Below, piece after piece: positions 44,453-54,173 of a stretch of 64,000 nt of DNA (position 1 is its first letter; each line of letters begins with the position of its first letter). The notes under the pieces are model-generated. The model did not search any database. It worked only from the letters and a program-made list of their open reading frames with translations, and was not told the origin of the DNA. Source of the DNA: Arthrospiribacter ruber (GTDB lineage: Bacteria; Bacteroidota; Bacteroidia; Cytophagales; Cyclobacteriaceae); NCBI RefSeq assembly GCF_019343195.1, contig NZ_RPHB01000010.1, forward strand, positions 124,001 through 188,000, in the 5' to 3' direction. The position numbers and the translations under genes are program-made.

Positions 44453-44998
44453 TTAAATTTCACCCTTATTTTGCCTTACTTTTTTGTACCATTTAATTCC
44501 TGCCATCATCAAAGCGCTCAGGACTACTAACCCTACAATGCCCCAAACTACACTGATCAGGCTTTTAAGTACTATCAGGAAAACAATAGCAAACAGCAAA
44601 ATAGTTGCAACTTCATTCCAGATTCTTAACTGGGTGGAGGTCCAATTTGTGATGCCTTGCTGTAGGTCTTTGTAGATTTTGTGACAAATGAAGTGATAAA
44701 TGTAAAGGAACAGCACAAATCCCAACTTGGCATGCATAAAACCCAACTGCATAAAACCCCACCTGTAATACAATACCCAAAACCCAAAGATCAAGGTCAG
44801 GATAGCGGAAGGCCAGGTAATGATCAGCCAAAGGCGACTCGCCATCAGATTGAGTTGAGGTGCTAGGATTTTCTGCTCTTCAGGAGGTCTTTGATAAGCT
44901 TCAGTCTGGTAAATAAATAACCTGACTATATAAAACAAGCCTGCAAACCAAGTGATTACAAAAATGATATGCAGGGCTTTGATGTATTCGAAGGCCAT
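44453..44998 (-). CDS. hemJ: HemJ-type protoporphyrinogen IX oxidase
   Basis: 181 aa with four or five membrane segments. Early His in YIKALHIIFVITWFAGLFYIV, then SRLWLIITWPSAILTL, GFMHAKLGFVLFLYIYHFIC and a C-terminal helix pair. The residues and length fit HemJ, which makes protoporphyrin IX for haem. It stands upstream of SCO and cytochrome c on the minus strand, 75 bases away, so all may serve haem-copper respiration. CopD-like proteins are related, but the length favours HemJ. Confidence 0.88.
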   Translation of the reverse strand: MAFEYIKALHIIFVITWFAGLFYIVRLFIYQTEAYQRPPEEQKILAPQLNLMASRLWLIITWPSAILTLIFGFWVLYYRWGFMQLGFMHAKLGFVLFLYIYHFICHKIYKDLQQGITNWTSTQLRIWNEVATILLFAIVFLIVLKSLISVVWGIVGLVVLSALMMAGIKWYKKVRQNKGEI

Positions 44999-45046
44999 TG
45001 TTGAATTTTTCCCCTAAATTAAAGCTTTAAATCGAATGGCAGGGAA

Positions 45047-45451
45047 ATGAAAGGTAAGAAACTCATTTATTTTATCGGAGTATTGGTGGTCGGATTGATG
45101 ATCTATATCGTGGCGGACACCATGTTTCAGCCAGGAGTAGGGGATCTTGAGACGGATTTTGAGGAAATTGGCTTTTACAGAAATGAAAACAACACCGGGC
45201 CCGTAATCAGAATTTATACTGTATTCAGCCCCGATACCTTATGGCAGGAAATGAGACAATATGGAGATTTTATGCCCCACACCAAGTATGGGAAAACTAC
45301 TGTGTATTTCTTTTCAGACAAAGCAGGTACACCCTCTGACCCAATACCTGAAGAGCCTAATTTTGACCGGGCTTTTCGGCAGTTTTGCATAGGGAAATAT
45401 GAAAAGACGGCTATGGGTGAGGTACGGTTTACCCAATTCCCTTTCCAATAA
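45047..45451 (+). CDS. Small membrane-anchored protein, 134 aa
   Basis: One N-terminal membrane helix (LIYFIGVLVVGLMIYIVA), then an exported domain of about 100 residues with RIYTVFSPDTLWQEMRQYG and FDRAFRQFCIGKYEK. No recognised family. It lies 33 bases before the meaB start on the same strand, and divergent from hemJ. Confidence 0.7.
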   Translation: MKGKKLIYFIGVLVVGLMIYIVADTMFQPGVGDLETDFEEIGFYRNENNTGPVIRIYTVFSPDTLWQEMRQYGDFMPHTKYGKTTVYFFSDKAGTPSDPIPEEPNFDRAFRQFCIGKYEKTAMGEVRFTQFPFQ

Positions 45452-45484
45452 TTGTTATATTTAAACTTCCTTAAAAAATCTCAA

Positions 45485-46483
45485 TTGAAACGGAACAGAC
45501 TTTCAGTAGATCAATACGTGTCAGGTATTTTGTCAGGAGACAGGATGGTTCTCAGCAGAGCTATTACCTTGGTGGAGAGTACACTTGAGTCCGATCAGAT
45601 GCTTGCAGATAAAGTGATGGAAAAGGTAATACCCTATTCCGGAAATAGCATTAGAATAGGAATTACTGGCGTTCCAGGGGTGGGAAAAAGTACTTTTATA
45701 GAGGCATTTGGTATCAGAGTGATCGAAGATGGGCATAAGTTGGCTGTCTTGGCTGTGGACCCCAGTAGTCAAAATTCAGGTGGAAGTATTTTGGGAGATA
45801 AGACCAGAATGGAAAAGTTATCGGCGGATAAGAGGGCCTATATACGCCCCAGCCCTGCCGGCACTACACTGGGGGGCGTAAGCGCTAAGACCAGGGAGGC
45901 AATGATTTTGTGCGAAGCCGCAGGTTTCGATGTAATATTCATTGAGACAGTGGGAGTGGGTCAGTCGGAAATTTCCGTCAGGGGAATGGTTGATTTCTTT
46001 CTACTCTTGATGCTTGCAGGTGCAGGTGATGAACTACAGGGGATAAAAAAAGGAATCATAGAAATGTGTGATGCCTTGGTCATCAATAAGGCCGATGGAG
46101 AAAATGTGGAAGCTTCCAAAAAAGCCAAAAGAGAATATGCCAATGCCCTGCATTTGTTTCCTTTGAAGGAAAATGGGTGGACGCCCAAAGTGAAGATGAG
46201 TTCGGCATTAAGTGGAGAAGGGCTGCAAGACATTTGGGAGATGATCGGCACCTTTATTGAACAGGTGAAAAGCAAAGGGTATTTTGAAAGCAACCGTGCC
46301 TCGCAAAGGGTCAACTGGCTTCATGAACATATTTCCTTTATGCTGACAAGCAGATTTTACCAGGATAAGGATATAAAGGCAGTTTTAAATGCTTCTTTGG
46401 AAGATGTCAGAAAAGGAAAGCTTTCTTCCATCACCTTAGGGAGAACTCTGGTGGAAAGATTTATCCGAAAAAATGAAGATTAA
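45485..46483 (+). CDS. meaB: MeaB/ArgK-type GTPase chaperone of methylmalonyl-CoA mutase
   Basis: About 332 aa. No ATG fits the family start; TTG 45485 gives MKRNRLSVDQYVSGILSGDR, the expected MeaB beginning, while the next ATG (45545) would cut into the protein. G-motifs: GITGVPGVGKSTFIE, VDPSSQNSGGSILGDKTRM, IFIETVGVGQSEISV and VINKADGEN. It guards B12-dependent mutase against inactivation. MutA/MutB lie 4 kb away, with dnaA between. A DUF3298 gene follows with no gap. Confidence 0.93.
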   Translation: MKRNRLSVDQYVSGILSGDRMVLSRAITLVESTLESDQMLADKVMEKVIPYSGNSIRIGITGVPGVGKSTFIEAFGIRVIEDGHKLAVLAVDPSSQNSGGSILGDKTRMEKLSADKRAYIRPSPAGTTLGGVSAKTREAMILCEAAGFDVIFIETVGVGQSEISVRGMVDFFLLLMLAGAGDELQGIKKGIIEMCDALVINKADGENVEASKKAKREYANALHLFPLKENGWTPKVKMSSALSGEGLQDIWEMIGTFIEQVKSKGYFESNRASQRVNWLHEHISFMLTSRFYQDKDIKAVLNASLEDVRKGKLSSITLGRTLVERFIRKNED

Positions 46484-47242
46484 ATGTACCGAATAGCTCT
46501 ACTTTGTGTTTTAGTATTGTATTCCTGCCAGTCCAGGGAACAGTTTTCCAGATTGGCTTTTGAGCATAAGGACCTTGAAAAGAAAGTGTGTTCCGGTGAA
46601 GACTGTGCAACAGTACTTCTGCATTATCCATTTTTCACAGACGGGACCAATACGGCTGAAATTCTCAATGAACATGTAGAACAACAGTTGGTGATGATGT
46701 TGGGCTATGGAGAGTTGAATACTGAAGAGTCACTTTCTCAGTCCATTCAGCGGTTTTTGGATGATTTTTTGGAATTTTCTGAAGAATTTTCTTTTTCGCA
46801 AAGCTGGGAAGTAGATGTAAATGCCGAGCTGACTTTTCAAAACAAAGAGGCTATTTCCATCAGGTTCGATGCTTACAACTATTCAGGTGGGGCTCATCCC
46901 AACTCTTTTCGCCAATACCTTAATTTTGACAAACCCAAGGCAAAATTGATCAAAAATGAAGATTTGCTAAAGGATTATGAAAGTATGTATAGGTTGGGAG
47001 AGGAGAAATTCAGGTCTTACCATGAGGTGGAAGAATCGAGCAGCCTTGAGGAAGACGGACGGTTTTTTCTCAATGATACAAGTGGGTTTTTTCTTCCGGT
47101 CAGTATGGGAGCAGAGGGTGATGAGTTTGTACTTTATTATAATCCTTATGAAATTGGTCCCTATGTGTTGGGAGCCACCCCTCTTAGATTTTCCTTAAAA
47201 GACCTTGATGGTATAGTAAATGAAGTGTTTTTAGATCAATAA
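46484..47242 (+). CDS. DUF3298-type lipoprotein
   Basis: 252 aa. Lipobox LYSC in MYRIALLCVLVLYSCQS. The C-terminal part (FDAYNYSGGAHPNSFRQYLN, FYNPYEIGPY-like YYNPYEIGPYVLGA) matches the DUF3298/DUF4163 domain of RsiV-like proteins, which bind lysozyme in some Firmicutes. Starts directly after the meaB stop and overlaps the convergent dnaA stop by seven bases. Confidence 0.8.
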   Translation: MYRIALLCVLVLYSCQSREQFSRLAFEHKDLEKKVCSGEDCATVLLHYPFFTDGTNTAEILNEHVEQQLVMMLGYGELNTEESLSQSIQRFLDDFLEFSEEFSFSQSWEVDVNAELTFQNKEAISIRFDAYNYSGGAHPNSFRQYLNFDKPKAKLIKNEDLLKDYESMYRLGEEKFRSYHEVEESSSLEEDGRFFLNDTSGFFLPVSMGAEGDEFVLYYNPYEIGPYVLGATPLRFSLKDLDGIVNEVFLDQ

Positions 47243-48657
47243 GACCTCATTTTGAATTTTTTCTTCAGATCATTTACCGAATTTCTAAAAGTCGTGTCGG
47301 TTTCTATCAGGTCATTGACAGTCTGTACGGCATGTATAACGGTGCTGTGATCCCTACCCCCAAAATGATACCCTATGGACTTAAGTGAGTGATTGGTAAA
47401 TTCCTTGGAGAAATACATGGCTACTTGACGGGCAGTCACGATCTCTTTTTTTCTGGTTTTCGCTTTGAGGTCATCGATTTTGATATCAAAGTACTCTGAA
47501 ACAGTCTTTTGGATGTAATCAATACCAACTTCTGTTTCAATGTCTTTGACAATATTTTTCATGATTGTTTTTGCCAAAGTAAGGTCAATCTCGACCCTAT
47601 TTAGGGAAGCGTGAGCGATCAGAGAAATCATGACCCCTTCCAGTTCACGGACATTTGTGTCTACGGTATACGCTAGATATTCTATTACATCATCAGGAAT
47701 ATAGATTCCTTCCGATTGCATTTTTCTTCTGATGATGGCCACCCGGGTTTCGAAGTCGGGCATTTGAAGATCTGCTGTCAGACCCCATTTAAATCTAGAT
47801 AATAATCTCTCTTCCAAGCCTTTGAGGTCCTTAGGGGGGCAGTCAGAGGTCATGATGATCTGTTTCTTGCTTTGGTGGAGGTGGTTGAAAATATGGAAAA
47901 ACATTTCCTGGGTCCTGTCTTTACCAGCCAAAAACTGTATATCATCTATAATCAAGACATCTACCTGCATGTAAAAATTGGTAAAACTCTTTACGTTACC
48001 ATCCTTGATGGAATCCATAAATTGGTTTACAAATTTTTCAGAGGAAACATATAGTACAAACTTTTCTTCAGGGCTGTTTTTGATTTCGTTGCCTATGGCC
48101 TGCACCAAGTGGGTCTTTCCAAGTCCTACTCCTCCATATACCATAAGGGGATTAAAAGAAGTGATACCGGGCTTAGTAGCCACAGCAAACCCTGCTGACC
48201 GGGCCAGTCTGTTACAGTCCCCTTCTATATAAGTACTGAAAGTGTAGTTTGGGTTAAGATTGGACTGAAGCAGCATATCACTGTTGAGCGACTGCATTTC
48301 AAATGGGCTCTTATGATCCGTTTTTTCAGGTACTTTTTTGTTTGGAGAAGATGAGTTGCTTTGAGGATAAGAAACCACATAAGGCTGGTTTTGGGAATTG
48401 CCCCTGTCTACCACGACTGCATATTCAAGTCTTCCATTGGGCCCTAAGATTGACTTGATTGCCAGCTTCAGAACCTGTACATAGTTGTCTTCCAGCCATT
48501 CGTAGAAAAACTGACTGGGAACCTGAATGGTCAGGCTGCTGCCCTCCAATCTAACAGGGTTGATAGGCTTAAACCAGGTAGAATAGCTTTGTTCGTTGAC
48601 GTGTTGCTCGATAACACGTAAACATTCACTCCAAACTGCAGTAGCCTCTGAACTCAT
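47236..48657 (-). CDS. dnaA: Chromosomal replication initiator DnaA
   Basis: 473 aa, full length. Domain I at the N-terminus (WSECLRVIEQHVNEQSYSTW); AAA+ domain with Walker A GGVGLGKTHLVQAIGN, Walker B VLIIDDIQFLAGK; sensor RLLSRFKWG; C-terminal HTH and DnaA-box motif VTARQVAMYFSKE and GYHFGGRDHSTVIHAV. No cluster of TTATCCACA boxes was seen in the flanking 115 bases, so an origin is not claimed here. Confidence 0.97.
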   Translation of the reverse strand: MSSEATAVWSECLRVIEQHVNEQSYSTWFKPINPVRLEGSSLTIQVPSQFFYEWLEDNYVQVLKLAIKSILGPNGRLEYAVVVDRGNSQNQPYVVSYPQSNSSSPNKKVPEKTDHKSPFEMQSLNSDMLLQSNLNPNYTFSTYIEGDCNRLARSAGFAVATKPGITSFNPLMVYGGVGLGKTHLVQAIGNEIKNSPEEKFVLYVSSEKFVNQFMDSIKDGNVKSFTNFYMQVDVLIIDDIQFLAGKDRTQEMFFHIFNHLHQSKKQIIMTSDCPPKDLKGLEERLLSRFKWGLTADLQMPDFETRVAIIRRKMQSEGIYIPDDVIEYLAYTVDTNVRELEGVMISLIAHASLNRVEIDLTLAKTIMKNIVKDIETEVGIDYIQKTVSEYFDIKIDDLKAKTRKKEIVTARQVAMYFSKEFTNHSLKSIGYHFGGRDHSTVIHAVQTVNDLIETDTTFRNSVNDLKKKFKMRSY

Positions 48658-48772
48658 TAATACGCTAAAATAACTGTGCTGAAAAGAATTAAAACCCCAA
48701 CCCTGCGAAATACGGGGGCATCAAATTTGGGGAAAATATATTTAAATAAAAAATCAAAATCAGGTTGACTTT

Positions 48773-49684
48773 TTAAGAAATTGGCAAACTATTGCTTGAG
48801 GCTAATTTCATTCTATTGTCTTGGGAAAACACAAAATCTACTTTTCCTAAACGTAAGGCCCCTGTTCCCACTTGGTGAACAAGTGTTTTGTGCCCTTGAG
48901 GGTTACTTACCAAGGCAGGCTCATCTAGGAAGGTATGGGTATGACCTCCTATGATCAGGTCAATTCCGCTTACTGCCGAAGCCAGCTTCAGGTCATCTAT
49001 TTGTTCTCCTTTATAAGAATATCCCAGATGTGAAAGACATATGATCAGCTCACATTTTTTGGACCGAAGTTCTGAAACCATTTCATTGGCGATGGCTACC
49101 GGGTCCAAATAGACCGTGTTTCCATAATTTTTCTTGGCGACCAATCCTTCCAAAGCAATTCCAAGTCCAAATACTCCGATTTTTACTCCGTCTTTTTTGA
49201 AGATTTTATATGGAAGGGTTTTATTCCGAAGTATGGTGTCCGAAAAATCATAATTGGATATGATATGTGGAAAGGATGCATTTGGCAGCTGCTCCAGTAT
49301 TCCTTCCAGTCCATTGTCAAATTCATGATTGCCAATAGTGGAGGCATCAAAACCCATTTGGCTCATCAGTTTAAACTCCAGCTCACCCCCATAGAAGTTG
49401 AAATATGGGGTGCCTTGAAAGACATCTCCGGCATCAAGAAGTAAAAGATGCTCTTCTTCCTTTCTGATATTGGTTATTACTGAAGCCAACTTGGTCATTC
49501 CTCCCTGATTGGCGTTTCTTCCTCCGTCATTCGGAAAAGGATCAATCCGCGAATGCATGTCATTGGTGTGGAGGATCGTGATTCTTTTTTCAGAAGGTAG
49601 GGGAGAGGCTTGGAGAAAATTCCCCGAATAAGCCAGTCCAACACCCGTAATCAATGATTTATATAGAAAGTCCCTTCTTTTCAT
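48773..49684 (-). CDS. 5'-nucleotidase metallophosphatase half (Tat-type signal)
   Basis: 303 aa. Twin-arginine signal MKRRDFLYKSLITGVG. Then the metal-binding motifs: LHTNDMHSRIDPF, LDAGDVFQGTPYF, IGNHEFDNG, LSHLGYS and IGGHTHTF, corresponding to the N-terminal catalytic domain of UshA-type 5'-nucleotidases. The substrate-specificity domain is not fused; it is encoded by the gene directly upstream on the same strand. Confidence 0.9.
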   Translation of the reverse strand: MKRRDFLYKSLITGVGLAYSGNFLQASPLPSEKRITILHTNDMHSRIDPFPNDGGRNANQGGMTKLASVITNIRKEEEHLLLLDAGDVFQGTPYFNFYGGELEFKLMSQMGFDASTIGNHEFDNGLEGILEQLPNASFPHIISNYDFSDTILRNKTLPYKIFKKDGVKIGVFGLGIALEGLVAKKNYGNTVYLDPVAIANEMVSELRSKKCELIICLSHLGYSYKGEQIDDLKLASAVSGIDLIIGGHTHTFLDEPALVSNPQGHKTLVHQVGTGALRLGKVDFVFSQDNRMKLASSNSLPIS

Positions 49685-49685
49685 T

Positions 49686-50438
49686 TCAATTTATTTTTTG
49701 TCTTCCTTCTATGGATGCTTCTATTTTTTCACCTTTTTTGGTTTTCTTTTTGATCTGAGTGATCAGTAGATCCCGAAGGACAATGTCTGTCTCTTCTTTT
49801 CTTGGTGCATCTATCAGAAATGCGAGGTTGTCTCCTCCGGAAGCCATGTAATCATTCACAGCCAGAAGGTATGTTCTGCCTTCTTCTGCTGCTTCACCAT
49901 TTATGCTGTAACTGGTCAAAGTACCCCCCTGACTTTCAACATAGAGTCCGGAGAGTCCAAGGCTTTTTCTGGTAACGGCATATTCCGCCAATTGTCGGAC
50001 TTTTTCGGCATTCAGCTCCAGAATGAAAAGGTAATTGTCAAATGGAGATAACTCATAAATATGTCCCAATGTAATGTCTCCGGCTGGAAGTATATTTCTG
50101 ATACCCCCATTGTTCATAGCGGAAATGTGGACAGGATATCCAAAAGTTTCTTCGGCATGCTTTTTTTGAAGGTCGGTGATCAGGTTTCCAAGAGAAGTTT
50201 CTCCAACTCCTTCTTTATTGAGTTCGGTAGAAGATGTTCCAATCACTTTGTTCATTTCTGCCTCTAGATTAGCTCTAAAAGGGCTTACAAACCTTTCACT
50301 TGGTTCATGAATTTCTGCTTGGTCATCTATGGATATAAAAGTGGCCTGAGCGGATTTTGGAAGCGGGGTGGCGCAGGACAACAAAAGCAAAAAACCCAGT
50401 AGAAGAAAGCGATTGATCAGCGATATTGGCTTTACCAT
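49686..50438 (-). CDS. 5'-nucleotidase C-terminal domain protein (lipoprotein)
   Basis: 250 aa. Signal ending LLLLSCATP (lipobox). The body is the nucleotide-binding C-terminal domain only: NNGGIRNILPAGDITLG, LSPFDNYLF and NDYMASGGDN. One base separates its stop from the start of the metallophosphatase gene, so the two products together would equal a split UshA-like enzyme, with the C-terminal half translated first. Confidence 0.88.
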   Translation of the reverse strand: MVKPISLINRFLLLGFLLLLSCATPLPKSAQATFISIDDQAEIHEPSERFVSPFRANLEAEMNKVIGTSSTELNKEGVGETSLGNLITDLQKKHAEETFGYPVHISAMNNGGIRNILPAGDITLGHIYELSPFDNYLFILELNAEKVRQLAEYAVTRKSLGLSGLYVESQGGTLTSYSINGEAAEEGRTYLLAVNDYMASGGDNLAFLIDAPRKEETDIVLRDLLITQIKKKTKKGEKIEASIEGRQKIN

Positions 50439-50484
50439 TTTATTGAATTGAAGGCAAATAATCGTTTTTGAAACTTGTAAGTCT

Positions 50485-50526
50485 TATTTTTGATTCTTAA
50501 AGATAGATGATTTCCGCATGCGGAAA
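50485..50526 (+). promoter_or_regulatory. Putative -7 element and 16-bp palindrome upstream of mutA
   Basis: TATTTTTG (50485-50492) matches the Bacteroidota -7 consensus TAnnTTTG, though a correctly spaced -33 TTTG is not clear. TTTCCGCATGCGGAAA (50511-50526) is a perfect 16-bp palindrome, starting 18 bases past the -7 element and 46 bases before the mutA ATG. A position just after the transcription start fits a repressor site. Confidence 0.45.
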
Positions 50527-50572
50527 CCCTAGATTATTGATTTTTAGCAAAAGCTTAAAACTAAACCCAAAT

Positions 50573-51994
50573 ATGAAAAACAATCTTTTTGCTGAATTCC
50601 AGAAAGTTAGCAAAGATGAATGGGTCAATCTGGCCATTAAGGACCTGAAGGGTAAAGATTTTCAAAAAACCTTAGTGACCAATGCCCCTGACGGCATAGA
50701 CCTTTTCCCTTTTTACACTGAAGAGGACTCCCATGATTTGGGTTTTCTGAAAAAGTTTCGGAACAGACTGAATGTGCCATCGGAGATTCCGGGAACAGGC
50801 CCAAGATTTTGGTCCAATGTCCATGCGGTCAGGGTCAATGATGAAAAGGCAGATAACAAAAATATTTTGAAAGCACTCATGGGAGGTGCCGATGCTTTGC
50901 TTTTGGATTTGAAGGGTAAAGTGGATTTTGAAATCCTGCTTTCAGAAGTTGACGTCAGGTACATTGAAGTTTACCTTCGAGTAGAAAATGAGATTACAGA
51001 AAGAACCTTGGATTTTTTCAATTGGATGGAGCGCTCTGATTTCTCAAATAATGATTTGAAAGGGGGATTGCTTTGGGATCCAATGACCAGCTGTCTGGAA
51101 AGCAAGTGCTTAAAACAAGATCAGCTGGATATTGCAGAGAAATTGCTTCAAATTGGAATTAAGTTCCCTTCTTTCAGGCTTATTTCAGTGGATGCTGCAC
51201 ATTATCATGATTGCGGTGCAAGTCCTGTACAACAGCTTTTCCTTTCTTTGGGAGGATATATAGAATTGATGGACGGATTGACTGATAGGGGAATACTGCC
51301 TGTTGATATCTTGAAGAAAACAATTCTCCAGGGGGCTGCAGGTTCGGATTTCTTTTTGGAAATTGCCAAACTCAGGGTTTTCAAAATTGCTTTTTTTGAG
51401 CTCGCCATTTTGTACAAAGAAGACTTCATACTGGAGGATGTCAAACTGTTTGCTTCAAGCAGCTATTGGACAAAGGCTACCTCTGATGTGCATACCAATA
51501 TGTTGAGAAACACTACAGAGGCTATGTCGGCCATTTTGGGGAGCTGTGATGCCTTGTGGGTAAGGCCACACAATGAGGTTATAGATGAAATTGATTCTTT
51601 TTCAGAACGTATGGCCAGGAATATCTCCAATATCCTCAAAGAAGAATGTTATCTGGATAAAGTTTTGGACCCTGTGGCAGGGACGTACTTTATAGAATGT
51701 GTGCAAGCAGGAATTATTGACAAAGTAAAAAGAGAGTTGCAGATTTTAGAAGAAAAAGGAGGCTGGTGGGTAAACTTCGAAAACCACCAATTGCAGGACT
51801 TGGTCAAAGCAGCAAGGTACACAAGACTGGAGGAAGTTAAGAATGCCCATAAAGTGAAAGTAGGAGTGAACAAATACCTTTTACAAAATGAAGATCCGAA
51901 AAATGCTTTGGAGAACTGGGAAGAAGAAACTTGGCAATTGCTGCCGCTTAGAGATGGTTTTTTAATCGAATTTCCTAACCTTGAAAAAAAATGA
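50573..51994 (+). CDS. mutA: Methylmalonyl-CoA mutase, small subunit
   Basis: 473 aa from ATG 50573 ([20 protein letters not shown]); the frame is open further upstream, over the palindrome, but this start fits the family. It has the mutase TIM-barrel-like domain ([62 protein letters not shown]) without the C-terminal B12-binding domain, as is normal for the non-catalytic subunit. Its stop overlaps the mutB start (ATGA). Confidence 0.94.
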   Translation: MKNNLFAEFQKVSKDEWVNLAIKDLKGKDFQKTLVTNAPDGIDLFPFYTEEDSHDLGFLKKFRNRLNVPSEIPGTGPRFWSNVHAVRVNDEKADNKNILKALMGGADALLLDLKGKVDFEILLSEVDVRYIEVYLRVENEITERTLDFFNWMERSDFSNNDLKGGLLWDPMTSCLESKCLKQDQLDIAEKLLQIGIKFPSFRLISVDAAHYHDCGASPVQQLFLSLGGYIELMDGLTDRGILPVDILKKTILQGAAGSDFFLEIAKLRVFKIAFFELAILYKEDFILEDVKLFASSSYWTKATSDVHTNMLRNTTEAMSAILGSCDALWVRPHNEVIDEIDSFSERMARNISNILKEECYLDKVLDPVAGTYFIECVQAGIIDKVKRELQILEEKGGWWVNFENHQLQDLVKAARYTRLEEVKNAHKVKVGVNKYLLQNEDPKNALENWEEETWQLLPLRDGFLIEFPNLEKK

Positions 51995-54114
51995 GACCTG
52001 ATATAAAGAAATTTGGGGAGGATTGTTCTACTCCTAAAAACAAACCCACGGCTGAAATATGGGAAACTGCCGAAAAGATCCAAGTACCTTCCTATTTTGA
52101 AGAAGGGGCGGAGAGGCCAGCGCATTTAGGCTTCGCAGCTGGGCTTCCTCCATATCTTAGGGGTCCATATAGTACGATGTACGTGATGCGGCCATGGACC
52201 ATCAGGCAATATGCCGGCTTTTCTACGGCAGAGGAGTCCAATGCTTTTTACAGAAGAAATCTTGCTGCAGGGCAAAAGGGACTTTCAGTGGCATTTGATT
52301 TGGCTACTCATAGAGGTTATGATTCTGACCATCCAAGAGTTGTGGGTGATGTAGGTAAAGCGGGAGTGGCTATAGATTCTATCTTAGACATGAAGGTACT
52401 TTTCGATGAGATTCCTTTGGATCAAATGTCTGTGTCTATGACCATGAACGGGGCGGTCATCCCGATTTTGGCTTTTTATATTGTGGCTGCAGAAGAGCAG
52501 GGGGTTGCGTCAGAAAAGCTGAGCGGGACTATTCAGAATGATATCCTGAAAGAGTTTATGGTGAGGAATACGTATATCTACCCTCCTCAGCCATCCATGC
52601 GCATCATTGCGGATATTTTCGAATACACCTCCAGGCACATGCCTAAATTCAACTCTATTTCCATTTCAGGATATCATATGCAGGAAGCCGGAGCTACTGC
52701 TGAACTGGAGCTGGCCTATACTTTGGCAGATGGCCTTGAATATTTGAGGACAGGTATTGAGACAGGTTTGGATATTGATGATTTTGCTCCAAGGTTGTCC
52801 TTCTTTTGGGCCATAGGAATGAATCACTTTATGGAGATTGCCAAGATGAGGGCAGGGCGCCTGTTGTGGTCGAAAATTGTAAGTCAGTTTAACCCTAAGA
52901 ACCCAAAGTCTCTTGCCTTGAGGACACATTGTCAGACTTCAGGGTGGTCATTGACCGAGCAGGATGCTTTCAATAATGTGACAAGGACTGCTGTAGAAGC
53001 ACTTGCTGCTGCTCTGGGGCATACACAATCTTTGCATACCAATTCTTTTGATGAGGCCATAGCTTTGCCGACCGACTTTTCGGCAAGAATTGCCCGCAAT
53101 ACCCAGCTGTATCTGCAGGAAGAAACCAACATCACTAAGGTGGTGGATCCTTGGGGCGGGTCATTTTACTTAGAGTACCTTACGGATCAATTGGTAGAAA
53201 AAGCCTGGGTACTGATAGAAGAGGTGGAAAGCCTGGGCGGGATGGCCAAAGCCATCGAAGCAGGCATTCCCAAAATGAGAATTGAAGAAGCTGCGGCCCG
53301 GAAGCAGGCTAGGATAGACAGTGGAAAGGATACCATTGTTGGGGTAAACCGTTATCAGACTGAAGACAAGTCAGAGTTTGATATTTTAGAGGTGGACAAT
53401 GATTCCGTAAGAAAAGCCCAGCTGGAAAGGCTAGCCAAGCTAAAAGCAGAAAGAAATCAAGGGGCGGTGGAAAAAGCTTTGGATGCCATCACGGAAGCAT
53501 GTAAGTCCGGGAAAGGCAATTTACTGGAATTGGCTGTAGAAGCAGCGAGAAAAAGGGCTACATTAGGGGAAATCTCTATGGCAATGGAAAAGGAATTTGG
53601 CAGGCATAAGGCATCGGTTAAGTCTATCTCAGGAGTATATTCCGGAGAAGCAAAAGACGATCAGGGATTTAAGGAGGCCAAAGCGCTTGCTGATAAGTTT
53701 GCCGAAATGGAAGGTAGGAGGCCAAGAATAATGGTGGCGAAAATGGGACAGGATGGACACGATAGAGGAGCAAAGGTCATTGCAACAGGTTTTGCGGATT
53801 TGGGTTTTGATGTGGATATCGGACCCTTGTTCCAGACACCTGAAGAAGTGGCCATGCAAGCCGTGGAAAACGATGTACATATAGTGGGCGCCTCTTCCTT
53901 GGCTGCCGGGCACAAAACCCTTGTGCCTGCATTGATTGCTGAGCTGAAGAAGCTTGGCAGGGAAGATATTATGGTCATAGCAGGAGGCGTCATTCCGCCC
54001 AAGGATTATGACTTTTTATATGCGGCAGGGGTAGCAGCTGTGTTTGGCCCAGGGACAGTTCTTTCGAAGGCAGCCAAGGAAATTTTAGAACAACTCATAG
54101 GAAAAATGAGCTAA
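51991..54114 (+). CDS. mutB: Methylmalonyl-CoA mutase, large catalytic subunit
   Basis: 707 aa. Isomerises succinyl-CoA and methylmalonyl-CoA with adenosylcobalamin. Substrate-binding barrel: [65 protein letters not shown]-terminal B12 domain: [20 protein letters not shown] with the DxHxxG cobalt-ligating His, and [10 protein letters not shown]. Pairs with MutA; MeaB is 4 kb upstream. Intact and full length. Confidence 0.97.
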   Translation: MRPDIKKFGEDCSTPKNKPTAEIWETAEKIQVPSYFEEGAERPAHLGFAAGLPPYLRGPYSTMYVMRPWTIRQYAGFSTAEESNAFYRRNLAAGQKGLSVAFDLATHRGYDSDHPRVVGDVGKAGVAIDSILDMKVLFDEIPLDQMSVSMTMNGAVIPILAFYIVAAEEQGVASEKLSGTIQNDILKEFMVRNTYIYPPQPSMRIIADIFEYTSRHMPKFNSISISGYHMQEAGATAELELAYTLADGLEYLRTGIETGLDIDDFAPRLSFFWAIGMNHFMEIAKMRAGRLLWSKIVSQFNPKNPKSLALRTHCQTSGWSLTEQDAFNNVTRTAVEALAAALGHTQSLHTNSFDEAIALPTDFSARIARNTQLYLQEETNITKVVDPWGGSFYLEYLTDQLVEKAWVLIEEVESLGGMAKAIEAGIPKMRIEEAAARKQARIDSGKDTIVGVNRYQTEDKSEFDILEVDNDSVRKAQLERLAKLKAERNQGAVEKALDAITEACKSGKGNLLELAVEAARKRATLGEISMAMEKEFGRHKASVKSISGVYSGEAKDDQGFKEAKALADKFAEMEGRRPRIMVAKMGQDGHDRGAKVIATGFADLGFDVDIGPLFQTPEEVAMQAVENDVHIVGASSLAAGHKTLVPALIAELKKLGREDIMVIAGGVIPPKDYDFLYAAGVAAVFGPGTVLSKAAKEILEQLIGKMS

Positions 54115-54173
54115 AAGTTAAATCGTGGCCAAAGAAAAATGACCATGACAATTAAACTTAATAATCTGCAAAA

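Noticed and set aside
45452-45484. MeaB start at TTG 45452
   Set aside because: It would add 11 residues of hydrophobic leader and begins immediately after the upstream stop; TTG 45485 gives the family-like N-terminus.
48658-48772. Possible replication origin next to dnaA
   Set aside because: No cluster of DnaA boxes (TTATCCACA or close variants) and no AT-rich repeat array was seen in the flanking gap; dnaA is not always at the origin.
50439-50572. Cobalamin riboswitch upstream of mutA
   Set aside because: The leader is about 80 bases long and lacks the conserved B12-box sequence; only the palindrome is notable.
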